From Nucisporomicrobium flavum (GTDB taxonomy: Bacteria; Actinomycetota; Actinomycetes; Mycobacteriales; Micromonosporaceae): a stretch of 64,000 bases of DNA. Below the pieces are notes generated by a model. The model was not told where the DNA came from. It ran no database searches and worked only from the letters and a program-made list of their open reading frames with translations. The stretch is taken from assembly GCF_016464385.1 (NCBI RefSeq), contig NZ_JADMLH010000003.1, positions 62,001 through 126,000 on the forward strand, written 5' to 3'. Shown one piece after another: positions 1-10,152 of this stretch (positions are counted from its first letter, which is position 1; each line of letters opens with the position of its first letter). Position numbers and translations under genes: made by a program.

Positions 1-870
1 CTGGACGGTGCCGGGCTCGCCCAGAACGTCGCCGCGGTCGGTCAGGACAGCCGGTTGAACGAGACCCTGCTCGCCGTGCACGACTACTCGTTCTTCGCCG
101 GATTCGAGGACGAGACCTCGTGGGCCAACCACATCGCCGCCTCCATCGGCGGTTACGCCTCCCGGACGGTGGCCACCGAATGGGGCGGTCCGATGGGTCC
201 CGGCGCCAAGAACGGGGTCTCGTACGACACCATCGACTACTCCATCCCGAGCGGGTCCTTCTTCGCCGACTACGTCCGGGGCGTCAGCAGCAAGCTGCGC
301 GAGCTCGGTGTCGGAGGGGTCTACTGGCCCGGCCTGCGCGACGGTGACTGGTACAGCCTCACCAAACGCTCCGGCAGCGGATCCAGCCTCACCCTGACGC
401 TGACCAACCCGACCGGCTTGAACCGCCTGCGCTACTCCTGGGGCATCGGCACCGGTGGCAGCACCACGGTGCGCATCGTGAACGCCGCCACCGGCCTCTA
501 CGCCGACGGCTGGGGTCGTACCGCTGCGGGCAGCGACGTCGCGCAGGGCCCGGGCAGCTCCGGTCCGAACCAGCAGTGGGTGATCGAGAACTCCGGCACC
601 TTCGTACGGATCAGGAACGTCGGCACCGGCCTGTACTTCGACGGCATGGGCCGGACCACGAACGGCAGCGCCGCCGGTCAATACATCGCCGGAACCTCGG
701 CCAATCAGCAGTGGAGCGTGCTCACCGACGCGAACAACGTCCGGCTTCGCAACCGGGCCACCGGCCTGTACCTCGACGGCATGGGACGCACGGCGACCGG
801 CGCGAGTGCCGGTCAGTACGGCGACTCCACCAGCGCCAACCAGCGCTGGAAGATCGTCGCCGCGGGTTGA
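1..870 (+). CDS. Secreted glycoside hydrolase (GH5-like), C-terminal part, with ricin-type lectin domain
   Basis: The gene is cut by the left edge; the frame is open from base 1 and stops at 868-870. The first ~115 codons look like the end of a (beta/alpha)8 glycanase: VATEWGG is consistent with the strand carrying the nucleophile Glu of GH5 cellulases/mannanases. After a Ser/Gly-rich junction, a ricin B-type trefoil follows with three repeats of the GLY-D-G-GRT kind, each closed by a Q-x-W motif (NQQW, NQQW, NQRW). Such modules bind sugar chains of plant polymers. It lies 27 bp before the xylanase gene on the same strand. Role inferred: extracellular polysaccharide degradation, unrelated to the biosynthetic cluster. 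The GH family is uncertain because the N-terminal half is missing. Confidence 0.8.
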   Translation: MDGAGLAQNVAAVGQDSRLNETLLAVHDYSFFAGFEDETSWANHIAASIGGYASRTVATEWGGPMGPGAKNGVSYDTIDYSIPSGSFFADYVRGVSSKLRELGVGGVYWPGLRDGDWYSLTKRSGSGSSLTLTLTNPTGLNRLRYSWGIGTGGSTTVRIVNAATGLYADGWGRTAAGSDVAQGPGSSGPNQQWVIENSGTFVRIRNVGTGLYFDGMGRTTNGSAAGQYIAGTSANQQWSVLTDANNVRLRNRATGLYLDGMGRTATGASAGQYGDSTSANQRWKIVAAG

Positions 871-2337
<1,467 letters not shown>

Positions 2338-2372
2338 CCGGCCGCACCTGCCAGCCTTGGGCATCGACAGCG

Positions 2373-2403
2373 CAGGGCCCGGAGCTACCCGCTCCGGGCC
2401 CTG
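2373..2403 (+). terminator. Rho-independent-type hairpin after the xylanase gene
   Basis: A perfect 13-bp inverted repeat (CAGGGCCCGGAGC and its complement) encloses a 5-nt loop 35 bp after the xylanase stop. There is no T-tract, as is common in high-GC actinobacteria. It probably insulates the MMPL promoter. Confidence 0.75.
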
Positions 2404-2443
2404 CGCCGCGTCGACGGCCACCGCCTGAAGGGGCGGCGGCCGT

Positions 2444-2481
2444 TTGACTTTCTACGACGTAGAGCTACTCTGCACTGTAGA
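2444..2481 (+). promoter_or_regulatory. Promoter with TetR-type operator ahead of the MMPL exporter
   Basis: A -35-like TTGACT (2444-2449) and a -10-like TACTCT (2466-2471) stand 16 bp apart. The spacer holds the palindrome TCTACGACGTAGA (2451-2463). A related copy, TCTGCACTGTAGA, lies at 2469-2481. The exact 13-mer recurs at 22078-22090 (ABC exporter) and 56435-56447 (membrane protein/multicopper oxidase). The TetR regulator at 23779-24492 is the obvious candidate ligand; that assignment is inference. Confidence 0.75.
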
Positions 2482-2510
2482 ACACAGACCTACGATGAGG
2501 AGCCCTCAGG

Positions 2511-4706
2511 ATGGCTACGCTCGGCCGGTGGTGCTTCCGGCACCGATTCATCGTGCTTGCCTTGTGGATCGCGATGGTGGGGGTGCTCGGTGGCGTGGGC
2601 AGCGCCGTCGGCACGGCCTACAGTGACTCGTTCTCCCTGCCGGGCACCGACTCGACCCGGGCCCTCAATCTCCTGCAGAAGGCGTTCCCCGGCGAGTCCG
2701 GCGACTCGGTCAGCCTGGTGTGGCACACGTCCGGAGGAGCCGTCACGGACCCGGCCGTTCGCGACCGGCTGACGGCGACCATGCAGCAGATCGAGAGTTC
2801 GCCGCATGTGGCACAGGTGCTGAGCCCGTATGGCGAATACGGTGCCGCGCAGATCAGCGCGGACAAGGCGACGGCGTTCGCGCTGATCAACTTCGATGAC
2901 GACGCCAGCAAGATCCCGACCGAGGACATCACGCACCTGCTCGATCTGGCCGCGGCCGCCCGGAACAGCGGTCTGCAGGTCGAGATGGGCGGGATCGCGA
3001 TCTCCGCCAACGAGGGCGGCGCCGCTTTCGGTAGTGAGATCTACATCGGTCTGATCGCGGCCGCGGTCGTACTCTTCCTGGCCTTCGGCTCCCTGGCATC
3101 GATGCTGCTGCCCCTGCTGAGCGCCATCGTCGCGCTCGGCGCGGGCATCTCCGCCGTCGGCCTGCTCACCAACACGATCACCATCGGTACGACCGCGCCG
3201 ACGCTGGCCGCGCTGATCGGCCTCGGCGTCGGTGTGGACTACGCGCTTTTCCTCGTCACTCGCTACCGCAACGCGTTGAAGCAGGGGCGCCCCGCCGAGG
3301 AGGCCATCGGGAACGCGCTCGACACCTCCGGACGTGCGGTGATCTTCGCGGGCGCGACCGTCATCGTGTCGCTGCTGGGTCTGTTCGTCCTCGACATCTC
3401 TTTCATCACCGGGATGGCGATCGGCGCGGCCGTGACGGTCCTGATCTCGGTGGCCAGCGCCATCACCTTCCTGCCCGCGTTGCTCGGCGTCATCGGCAAG
3501 CGAGTGCTCAGCCGGCGGGAGCGCAAGCATCTGGCCGAGCACGGTCCCGTCGTGTCCACCGCGGGCAGCCGGTGGACACGCTGGTCGAACTGGGTCGAAC
3601 GGCACCCGGTCCGGCCCGCGCTGCTCGGCCTGGCGATCATGTGCGTCCTCGCGGTGCCCTTCACCAGCATGCGGCTCGGTGCCGCCGACGAGGGCAACCT
3701 GCCGCCGGACAAGACCGCCCGCAAGGCCTACGACCTCCTCGCCGAGGGGTTCGGTCCCGGGTTCAACGGCCCGTTGCTCCTCGTGGCCGACCTGCCGGCG
3801 GGAACGGGGCCGGACTCGTTGAACCGGCTGGCCGAGCAGGTCAAGCAGACCCCGGGGATCGTGTCGGTCGGCACGCCGATCCCGAACGACGCCGGGACGG
3901 CCGCGATCCTGCAAGTTGTGCCGTCCACGGCGCCGCAGGACGAAGCGACCAGCGAGACCCTCACCCGGCTGCGCGAGGAGGTCATTCCCCAGGCCACCGC
4001 GGGCACCGGCATCAAGGTGTACGTCGGCGGCCTGACCGCGGTGTTCGACGACTTCTCCGACATCTTCGCGGCGAAGCTGCCGCTGTTCCTGGCCATCGTG
4101 ATCGGTCTGGGGTGCCTGCTCATCCTGGTCGCCTTCCGGAGCATCGTGCTGGCCCTCACCGCGGCGGTGATGAACCTGCTGGCTGCGGCGGCGGCCTTCG
4201 GGGTGGTCACCGCGGTGTTCCAGTGGGGCTGGGACATGAACTTCATCACGATCGGCCGGGCCGGCCCGATCGAGGCGTACCTGCCGGCCATGATGCTGGC
4301 CATCCTCTTCGGACTTTCCATGGACTATCAGGTCTTCCTGCTCAGCCGGGTCCATGAGGAGTGGCTGCGCTCCGGGAAGAACGGGAGGGCGGTCGCGGTG
4401 GGGCAGGCCGATACCGGGCAGGTGATCACGGCAGCGGCCACGATCATGATTCTCGTGTTCGGCTCCACCGGGCTGGGTGACGAGCGGGTGACCTCGGAGT
4501 TCGGCGTCGGCCTGGCGGCGGCGGTCGCGCTGGACGCATTCGTGCTACGGACCCTGCTGGTGCCGGCCGTCATGCATCTGCTGGGTCGTTCCAACTGGTG
4601 GATTCCGCGCTGGCTCGACCGGGTGTTGCCGCACGTCTCCATCGATCCCGCGGACAACTTCCCGGCGCCGGAGCCGGTCAGGGACCCGCACCCCGCCGCC
4701 CGGTAG
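2511..4706 (+). CDS. MMPL/RND-family exporter
   Basis: A 731-residue proton-driven membrane transporter of the MMPL branch of RND proteins, the type that exports polyketides and lipids (ActII-3, MmpL). A first membrane helix lies at residues ~12-35, followed by a soluble loop (~40-165). Two helix bundles (~170-325 and ~520-690) each carry the family Asp-Tyr signature (GVGVDYALFL and GLSMDYQVFL). A second soluble loop (~370-515) separates them. The gene is monocistronic, with its own promoter containing the TetR-type operator. The natural reading is export of the cluster product with induction by product or intermediate. It is a second efflux route besides the ABC system at 22-24 kb. Confidence 0.93.
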   Translation: MATLGRWCFRHRFIVLALWIAMVGVLGGVGSAVGTAYSDSFSLPGTDSTRALNLLQKAFPGESGDSVSLVWHTSGGAVTDPAVRDRLTATMQQIESSPHVAQVLSPYGEYGAAQISADKATAFALINFDDDASKIPTEDITHLLDLAAAARNSGLQVEMGGIAISANEGGAAFGSEIYIGLIAAAVVLFLAFGSLASMLLPLLSAIVALGAGISAVGLLTNTITIGTTAPTLAALIGLGVGVDYALFLVTRYRNALKQGRPAEEAIGNALDTSGRAVIFAGATVIVSLLGLFVLDISFITGMAIGAAVTVLISVASAITFLPALLGVIGKRVLSRRERKHLAEHGPVVSTAGSRWTRWSNWVERHPVRPALLGLAIMCVLAVPFTSMRLGAADEGNLPPDKTARKAYDLLAEGFGPGFNGPLLLVADLPAGTGPDSLNRLAEQVKQTPGIVSVGTPIPNDAGTAAILQVVPSTAPQDEATSETLTRLREEVIPQATAGTGIKVYVGGLTAVFDDFSDIFAAKLPLFLAIVIGLGCLLILVAFRSIVLALTAAVMNLLAAAAAFGVVTAVFQWGWDMNFITIGRAGPIEAYLPAMMLAILFGLSMDYQVFLLSRVHEEWLRSGKNGRAVAVGQADTGQVITAAATIMILVFGSTGLGDERVTSEFGVGLAAAVALDAFVLRTLLVPAVMHLLGRSNWWIPRWLDRVLPHVSIDPADNFPAPEPVRDPHPAAR

Positions 4707-4765
4707 CACAGGGCGACAGAACACGCGGTGGCAGGCGTACGCCGGGGGTCGGATTTTAGGCCGGT

Positions 4766-5443
4766 ATGATCCCCGGCGTGCCACTTGTGCTGTCCCCATC
4801 GGACATCGATTACTGGTTCAACCTGGGGCAGTCGCTGACGGCCGGTCCCCGGGTGCACCGGCCGTCCCCGTTCTCGGCGCTGCTGGCCGCGGGCATGCGG
4901 AGCACGGCCGGCGAGGTCGTTGTCGACGCCGGCTGCGGCGCCGGTCTCGTCACGGTCGCCGCCCTCATGTCCGGCGCCGACCATGTGATCGCCCAGGACT
5001 TCGATCCCGATTGCCTGACCGATACCGCGGCCAACGTGGAACGGCTGCTGGGGCGCGGAGCGCGCACTCGCCTGACGCTGTGGGAGGCGGACTGGCGACA
5101 GCTCGGGCCCATGCGGGCCGACCTGCTCGCCGTCAACCCCCCGCAGCGGCCGACGGCCCTGCTGCCGGACGTGAGCGCGGACGTCCGGCATCTGCACGAG
5201 GGCGGCGGCGACGACGGCTTCGACGCTCTGCGGCTCGTCCTCGCGCATGCTGCGGCTGGGCGGGTGCACACGACCGCGGCGGCGGTGCTCGACCTGCCCG
5301 CTGCTCAGGACGGGCTGTGCGGCACGACCTGGCACCGGCCGTCGATAGTCGCCCAGGCCGAACTGCCGCTCGACCGGGCCTGGCAACTGCTGGTGCCCGG
5401 CCTTGTCGGCCGGGTCGACGTCTGGCAGTTCGTGCGCCGCTGA
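4766..5443 (+). CDS. Class I SAM-dependent methyltransferase, small
   Basis: A 225-residue Rossmann methyltransferase. Motif I is VVDAGCGAGLVTVAA (residues ~53-67). An acidic residue for the SAM ribose follows in AQDFDPD. The NPPQ of LLAVNPPQRP resembles the NPPY/F motif of N-methyltransferases acting on planar or amide nitrogen, so it may not be an O-methyltransferase. The substrate cannot be named. The start is uncertain: ATG 4766 has a weak RBS. GTG 4778 lies 7 nt after a TATGAT that could be a -10 box, which would give a leaderless message. It stands between the MMPL gene and the antiporter, and membership of the pathway is unproven. Confidence 0.75.
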   Translation: MIPGVPLVLSPSDIDYWFNLGQSLTAGPRVHRPSPFSALLAAGMRSTAGEVVVDAGCGAGLVTVAALMSGADHVIAQDFDPDCLTDTAANVERLLGRGARTRLTLWEADWRQLGPMRADLLAVNPPQRPTALLPDVSADVRHLHEGGGDDGFDALRLVLAHAAAGRVHTTAAAVLDLPAAQDGLCGTTWHRPSIVAQAELPLDRAWQLLVPGLVGRVDVWQFVRR

Positions 5444-5452
5444 GAGTAGGGC

Positions 5453-5470
5453 TCGACTGACCATCGAAGA
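5453..5470 (+). promoter_or_regulatory. Possible SARP box before the antiporter operon
   Basis: Two TCGA-type heptamers, TCGACTG (5453) and TCGAAGA (5464), are spaced exactly 11 bp. A further TCGAGAC at 5477 is out of phase by 2 bp. They lie 60-80 bp upstream of the antiporter start. With only two in-phase copies, this is a weaker member of the set seen across the window. Confidence 0.4.
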
Positions 5471-5532
5471 TCAAGGTCGAGACTCGGCGTCTGATCGCAA
5501 CACGGCCAGGCCGTGCAGACGCGGAGGGTCTG

Positions 5533-6870
5533 ATGGACATCCCCCATACCGATATCCAGGTGGCCGTCGTGATGGCCGACATCGCGGTGGTACTCGGGAT
5601 CAGTGCCCTGCTAGTCCCGGTGTTCCGGCGGTTGGGGCAGCCGCCGGTGATCGGGGAGATCGTCGCCGGCATCCTGCTGGGCCCGAGCGTCCTGGGTCTG
5701 CTGCCCGGTAACCTGCCCGGGACGTTGTTCCCCGCCTCGGCCCGGCCGTTTCTCTCGATGATCGCCCAGGTCGGGTTGTTGCTCTTCATGTTCCTGGTCG
5801 GCTGGGAGTTCAACTTCGGCCTGATGCGCCGCGCCGGGCGTGCGGTCACCTCGATCTCGCTGACCGCGATCGCGTTCTCCTTCGGTCTCGGGCTCGCGCT
5901 GGCGACCTGGCTCTATCGACGGCACCACACGGTCGACGGCACGCGGGTGTCGTTCCTGGTCTTCGCCGTCTTCCTTGGTGCGGCCATGTCGATCACCGCG
6001 TTCCCCGTGCTGGCGCGGATCCTGTCCGACGGCAATCTGACCAACACCAGGGTCGGCTCGATCGTGCTGGCCTCGGCCGCGATCGACGACGTTGTGGCCT
6101 GGACGATGCTGGCTGTCGTGGTCGCCGGCTTCACCGCCGCCGGCGGGGCGACCCTGGCCGTGGTTCTCGGCCTCTTCCTGCTGTACGTCCTGGTCATGGC
6201 GTTCGTGGTGCGTCCGCTACTGCACCGCGCGGTGCGCGCCCTCACCCGGAACGGGAAGGCCTCGGTCCATCTGCTGCCGTTGATCGGCGCTGGACTCTTC
6301 CTGTCCGCGTTCGCCACCTCGTGGATCGGCGTGCACGTGATCTTCGGTGCGTTCGCGTTCGGCATCATCATGCCGCGGGAGAACGCCGGACTTCTCGGGC
6401 GCATCCTTCACGAACCGCTCGAGAACTGCATCCGGCTGCTGCTGCCGATCTTCTTCATCGTCACCGGCCTCTCCGTCGACCTCGGTGCACTGGGCTGGGC
6501 CGAGGCCGGGGAACTGGCGCTGATCATCCTGTGTGCCTGCAGCGGCAAGCTGCTCGGTGCCGGGGCCGCCGCCAGGGTGTCCGGACAGAGCTGGCGTGAC
6601 TCCTACAGCATCGGTCTGCTGATGAACACCCGCGGCCTGACCGAGCTGGTCATCCTCAACATCGGTGTCACGCTGGGGCTGCTCGACGGCCGCATGTTCA
6701 CCATGATGGTGATCATGGCCCTGGTCACCACCGCGATGGCCGGGCCGCTCCTGCCGCGCTCGCTGCCCCGGGCGGCGCGCATCGGCCTCACCACGTCCGC
6801 GCCGGCCGGCGGTGAGCCGGTTCGTGCACAGGTTCTGGCCTCGACCACCTCACGACAGGTCCTTGAGTGA
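5533..6870 (+). CDS. Cation:proton antiporter (CPA2/Kef-NhaS type)
   Basis: A 445-residue polytopic protein of the Na+/H+ exchanger family (PF00999) with 11-13 predicted membrane helices. Family-like features are the early GQPPVIGEIVAGILLGPS segment and the paired acidic residues in ASAAIDDVVAWTML, matching the ion-binding Asp-Asp region of CPA2 proteins. No soluble TrkA-N domain follows, so it resembles the cluster-borne antiporters found beside polyether and aromatic polyketide genes. The ATG follows GCGGAGGG. It is first in an operon with two FAD monooxygenases. A self-protection or pH/ion-homeostasis role is inferred. Confidence 0.9.
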   Translation: MDIPHTDIQVAVVMADIAVVLGISALLVPVFRRLGQPPVIGEIVAGILLGPSVLGLLPGNLPGTLFPASARPFLSMIAQVGLLLFMFLVGWEFNFGLMRRAGRAVTSISLTAIAFSFGLGLALATWLYRRHHTVDGTRVSFLVFAVFLGAAMSITAFPVLARILSDGNLTNTRVGSIVLASAAIDDVVAWTMLAVVVAGFTAAGGATLAVVLGLFLLYVLVMAFVVRPLLHRAVRALTRNGKASVHLLPLIGAGLFLSAFATSWIGVHVIFGAFAFGIIMPRENAGLLGRILHEPLENCIRLLLPIFFIVTGLSVDLGALGWAEAGELALIILCACSGKLLGAGAAARVSGQSWRDSYSIGLLMNTRGLTELVILNIGVTLGLLDGRMFTMMVIMALVTTAMAGPLLPRSLPRAARIGLTTSAPAGGEPVRAQVLASTTSRQVLE

Positions 6871-6953
6871 TCGCAAGAAGGCTGGTGGGCGGCGCCGGCC
6901 GGGCCGGGACGAAGAGCCGGCCCGGCCCGAAGGACAACGAAGGGGATACCGCT

Positions 6954-8462
6954 GTGCTGATTGATGTGGTTGTAGTCGGTGGCGGCCCTGTCGGCCTGAT
7001 GCTCGCGGCGGAGCTGCGCCTGGGCGGCGCGACGGTCACCGTGATCGAGAAGCTGCCCGATACGAATCCGCATTCGCGGGCGTTCCGGCTGCAGCCTCGC
7101 ACGCTCGACATCCTGGACGCCCGCGGACTGCTCGAGGAGTTCCGCCGGGACAATCTGTCGTGGCCGAAGGCCCACTTCGCCGGTCTCAGCCCGCTGCTGG
7201 ATCTGTCCGCCATCGACAGCGAGCATGCGTACTCGCTGCTCATTCCCCAGGCCCGGACGGAACGCCTGCTCGAGGCGCACGCGAGGGCGGCGGGCGCGGA
7301 GATCCGGCGCGGCCAGGAGGTGCTGGACCTGCGGCAGAATGACGACCACGTCGTGTCGCGGGTACGCGACGGCGACACCGAATACGAGCTGCGGTCGCGT
7401 TACGTCGTCGGATGCGACGGGGGCGGGAGCACCGTCCGCAAGCTGACCGGCATCGAGTTCCCCGGTACCACGGGAACTGTATCGGCGCTGCTGGGCGATG
7501 TGATCCTCGACGAGCCGGAGAAATTGCCGGCCGGCATCCCGGGCACGATGCGTACGCCGAACGGACTGCTGATGGCGGTGGCGCTCGAGGACTCTGTCAC
7601 CCGCATCCTGACCACGACCTACGACGTGCCGCACGCGGACAGGCACCGTCCGGTGACCCTCGACGAGCTCATGGACAGCGTACGGACGGTGACCGGTCAG
7701 GAGGTGCGGATGAACAGTCCCCGCTGGCTGTCCCGTTTCAGCGACACCACCCGGCTCGCGGAGCGATACCGGGACCGGCGAGTGCTGCTCGCGGGCGACG
7801 CCGCACACGTCCACTTCCCGATCGGTGCGCAGGGTCTCAACCTCGGCCTGCAGGACGCGATGAATCTGGGGTGGAAACTGGCCGCCGAGGTCACCGGACG
7901 GGCGCCGCAGGGCCTTCTCGACTCCTACGACCGGGAGCGGCGCCCCGTGGCCCGTGCCGTCCTGCGCGAGACACAGGCCCAGGTCGCCCTGATGAATCCG
8001 GACGAGCGGATCAACCCGCTGCGCGAGCTGATCGGGCAGTTGCTCGCGCTCGACGCGGTCAACCTGTTCCTCTCCCGGCTGGTCGGCGGCACGTCGTTCC
8101 GATACACCCTCGACAGCGCCGACGCCGATCAGCACCCGCTGACCGGAGAGTATGCCCCAGCGATGACCGTCAGCACTCCCGAAGGCGACCGCCGTATCGC
8201 GGAACTCCTCCGCCCGGGACGGGGCCTTCTGCTGCTGCTCGGCGAACCGCTGGAAGCCGCGACAGTGGCGGAGATCGGCCAGGAGTGCACCGTCGTGACG
8301 GGCGATCCCGTCGAGAAGTCGGATCTGCGCGCCCTGCTGCTGCGACCGGACGGCCACGTGGCCTGGGCCGCGTCCGCCGAGACCGACGAGGCGGCCCTGC
8401 GGGCGAGCCTGAGCACGGCCTGGGCCGCCTGGTTCGGGCAGCGGGCCCGCAGCGATGCCTGA
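6954..8462 (+). CDS. FAD-dependent aromatic polyketide monooxygenase
   Basis: A 502-residue class A flavoprotein hydroxylase (PheA/TfdB family, as PgaE, RdmE or OxyS) that hydroxylates aromatic polyketides with NAD(P)H and O2. It shows the N-terminal dinucleotide fold VVVGGGPVGL, the Asp-Gly motif in VGCDGGG, and the FAD-ribityl motif GDAAHVHFPIGAQGLNLGLQD. A C-terminal thioredoxin-like domain (~380-500) is present. The GTG at 6954 is preferred because AAGGGG lies ~9 bp upstream and the fold begins immediately; an upstream GTG at 6867 would add 29 low-complexity residues. Its end overlaps the next oxidase by 8 bp. Confidence 0.9.
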   Translation: MLIDVVVVGGGPVGLMLAAELRLGGATVTVIEKLPDTNPHSRAFRLQPRTLDILDARGLLEEFRRDNLSWPKAHFAGLSPLLDLSAIDSEHAYSLLIPQARTERLLEAHARAAGAEIRRGQEVLDLRQNDDHVVSRVRDGDTEYELRSRYVVGCDGGGSTVRKLTGIEFPGTTGTVSALLGDVILDEPEKLPAGIPGTMRTPNGLLMAVALEDSVTRILTTTYDVPHADRHRPVTLDELMDSVRTVTGQEVRMNSPRWLSRFSDTTRLAERYRDRRVLLAGDAAHVHFPIGAQGLNLGLQDAMNLGWKLAAEVTGRAPQGLLDSYDRERRPVARAVLRETQAQVALMNPDERINPLRELIGQLLALDAVNLFLSRLVGGTSFRYTLDSADADQHPLTGEYAPAMTVSTPEGDRRIAELLRPGRGLLLLLGEPLEAATVAEIGQECTVVTGDPVEKSDLRALLLRPDGHVAWAASAETDEAALRASLSTAWAAWFGQRARSDA

Positions 8463-9663
8463 GCGAACGGCGGACGTGTGCGTGGTCGGCGCCGGTCCGG
8501 CCGGCCTCACGCTCGCGCTTCTGCTCGTGCGCTCGGGCGTGCGCGTGGTCGTCGTCGAGCGTTCCCGCGGCTTCGCCCGTGAGTTCCGGGGGGAGATCCT
8601 GCAACCCGGAGCTCTGGCCCTTCTCGACCGGCTCGGCGTTCTCGGCGAGGCCCGCGCGCGAGGAGCGTACGAGCATCATCGATTCCGCTTGGAGGACGGG
8701 GTACGGGTACTCCTCAACGCCGACTATCGGGCGTTGCCGGAGCCGTACAACTATCTGCTGAGCATTCCGCAGCGGCATGTGCTGGAGACGCTCCTCGCGA
8801 AATGCGAGAAGTACGACGGCTTCGAGCTGCTGTCCGGTCATCGCGTCACCGAGCTTCTCCAGGACGGCGACCGGACGACGGGTGTCGTGGCCGGCGACGA
8901 GATCGTGAACGCCCGCTGCGTCGTCGGCGCCGACGGACGCTATTCGAAGGTGCGCCGGCTCGCCGGCATCGCGGACGGCCGCGTGGAGCTGTTCCAACGC
9001 GACGTGCTGTGGTGCAAGATCCCGCTGGGCGGTGCGAGCCCCCGCGACGTGCGGATCTTCCGGTCGGGCGGGGAGCCGATGCTCAGCTACGTCTCCGTGC
9101 CTGACTCTCTCCAGCTCGGCTGGACGTTGCCGCACGGGCAGTACGCCCGCGTCGTGGCGGACGGACTACCGGCGTTGAAGGAGCGGATCTGCGCGGCCGC
9201 TCCGCCGTACGCCGGGCTGATCCAAGAGACGATCAAGAGCCTCAAGGACGTCACCCTGCTCGACGTGTTCTCCGGCGACGCGCCGGAGTGGGTCCGGCCC
9301 GGCCTGGTGCTGATCGGGGACGCGGCGCATACGCACAGCCCCATCGGCGCCCAGGGCATCATGCTCGCATTGCAGGACGCCGCGCTGCTGCATCCGATCC
9401 TGGTCGAGGCGGTACGCCGGGGCGACGTCGGAGCCGCGGCTCTGCGGCCCTATCTGGCTCGCCGCAAGGACATCTCGCGGGTCATGCGGCTTCAGGTGGC
9501 GCAGAGCGGGATGATGCTGTCCACCCGGGGCCCGAAGGCCTGGATCAAGCCGAAGATGGCCGCTCTGGTCTCTCGGACGCCGATCTATCGGAAGATCCTG
9601 CATCAGATCGCTTACAACAACCCCGCGATCAGGGTGGCGACGGAGGAGTTCACGGACCGCTGA
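8455..9663 (+). CDS. FAD-dependent monooxygenase, short form
   Basis: A 402-residue PHBH-fold flavoprotein with FAD motifs VVGAGPAGLTLAL, VGADGRYSKVR and GDAAHTHSPIGAQGIMLALQDA. It lacks the C-terminal thioredoxin-like domain of the neighbouring hydroxylase, so it is nearer to the ~400-residue single-component oxygenases. The ATG overlaps the upstream stop, implying translational coupling. An inverted-repeat terminator follows. Substrate unknown; a second oxidation of the aromatic core, such as hydroxylation, epoxidation or Baeyer-Villiger chemistry, is possible. The halogenase Trp-x-Trp-x-Ile-Pro motif is absent, so a halogenase role is unlikely. Confidence 0.87.
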   Translation: MPERTADVCVVGAGPAGLTLALLLVRSGVRVVVVERSRGFAREFRGEILQPGALALLDRLGVLGEARARGAYEHHRFRLEDGVRVLLNADYRALPEPYNYLLSIPQRHVLETLLAKCEKYDGFELLSGHRVTELLQDGDRTTGVVAGDEIVNARCVVGADGRYSKVRRLAGIADGRVELFQRDVLWCKIPLGGASPRDVRIFRSGGEPMLSYVSVPDSLQLGWTLPHGQYARVVADGLPALKERICAAAPPYAGLIQETIKSLKDVTLLDVFSGDAPEWVRPGLVLIGDAAHTHSPIGAQGIMLALQDAALLHPILVEAVRRGDVGAAALRPYLARRKDISRVMRLQVAQSGMMLSTRGPKAWIKPKMAALVSRTPIYRKILHQIAYNNPAIRVATEEFTDR

Positions 9664-9683
9664 GGCGTACGGCTGACCCGCCG

Positions 9684-9719
9684 GCAGCGGCGGGCCTCGA
9701 TGTCGAGGCCCGCCGCTGC
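9684..9719. terminator. Bidirectional terminator between convergent genes
   Basis: A perfect 17-bp inverted repeat (GCAGCGGCGGGCCTCGA and its complement) with a 2-nt centre fills the gap between the rightward oxidase (ends 9663) and the leftward ACP (ends 9721). It can act in both directions. Confidence 0.8.
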
Positions 9720-9720
9720 G

Positions 9721-9975
9721 TCATGCCATCGCGGCGAGCTTCTCATTGACGAAGGCGAGCAGTTCTCCCGGCGTGTCGACCTCGGCGGCGATGTCGTCCG
9801 AGAGCTTGACCGAGAACTCCTTGGAGATACGGCTGGTGGTTTCCAGCAGAGCCAGGGAGTCGTATCCCAGCTCGTCGAAGCTGCGCTCGAGAATGTCGCC
9901 GTCGAGGCTTTGCTCCTCCTCGCCGGCGCACTGGCGCAGGATGCGTCGCAAGTCGTCGATCGTGAACCGCTGCAC
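9721..9975 (-). CDS. Type II PKS acyl carrier protein
   Basis: An 84-residue carrier protein of the minimal type II PKS. It tethers the growing poly-beta-ketone through 4'-phosphopantetheine on Ser40 of ELGYDSLALLE; GYDSLALLE is typical of aromatic PKS carriers and differs from the discrete ACP at 54475. GTG start at 9975 with GGGAG 7 bp upstream. Its position is odd: KS-alpha and KS-beta lie at 38.5-41.0 kb, while this ACP stands alone on the opposite strand almost 29 kb away. It shares a 177-bp divergent promoter region with halogenase 1. No other type II-style ACP is present, so it is most likely the KS/CLF partner. Confidence 0.93.
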   Translation of the reverse strand: MQRFTIDDLRRILRQCAGEEEQSLDGDILERSFDELGYDSLALLETTSRISKEFSVKLSDDIAAEVDTPGELLAFVNEKLAAMA

Positions 9976-10084
9976 GTGATTCTCCCGCCTCGGCTGATGA
10001 ATCCCTTGATCCGCAGATCCTCGGGCGTCGGCATCGAGGCGCGCTCAAGCCTTGCTGGGCGCCCCCTGATGGCCCGAAACGTGC

Positions 10085-10123
10085 TCGACGAGCGCTCGAG
10101 CGCGGTCGCGGACGCTTCGAAGG
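10085..10123 (+). promoter_or_regulatory. Putative SARP box between the ACP and halogenase 1
   Basis: Heptamers TCGACGA (10085) and TCGAGCG (10096) are 11 bp apart; TCGCGGA (10106) and TCGAAGG (10117) are again 11 bp apart. This matches the direct-repeat pattern bound by SARP activators. It is 30-68 bp upstream of halogenase 1 and could serve both divergent genes. Confidence 0.55.
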
Positions 10124-10152
10124 TCCAGTACTTCCAGGGTCATGGAGGGCTC

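Noticed and set aside
2490..4355. Long open frame antisense to the MMPL transporter
   Set aside because: The protein is rich in Arg/Gly/Asp/His with no motif, while the plus-strand frame has full transporter signatures. It reflects third-position GC bias.
8455..9663. Third halogenase
   Set aside because: FAD fold is shared but the W-x-W-x-I-P motif and VGES-VPATTPVL context are absent; called a monooxygenase.
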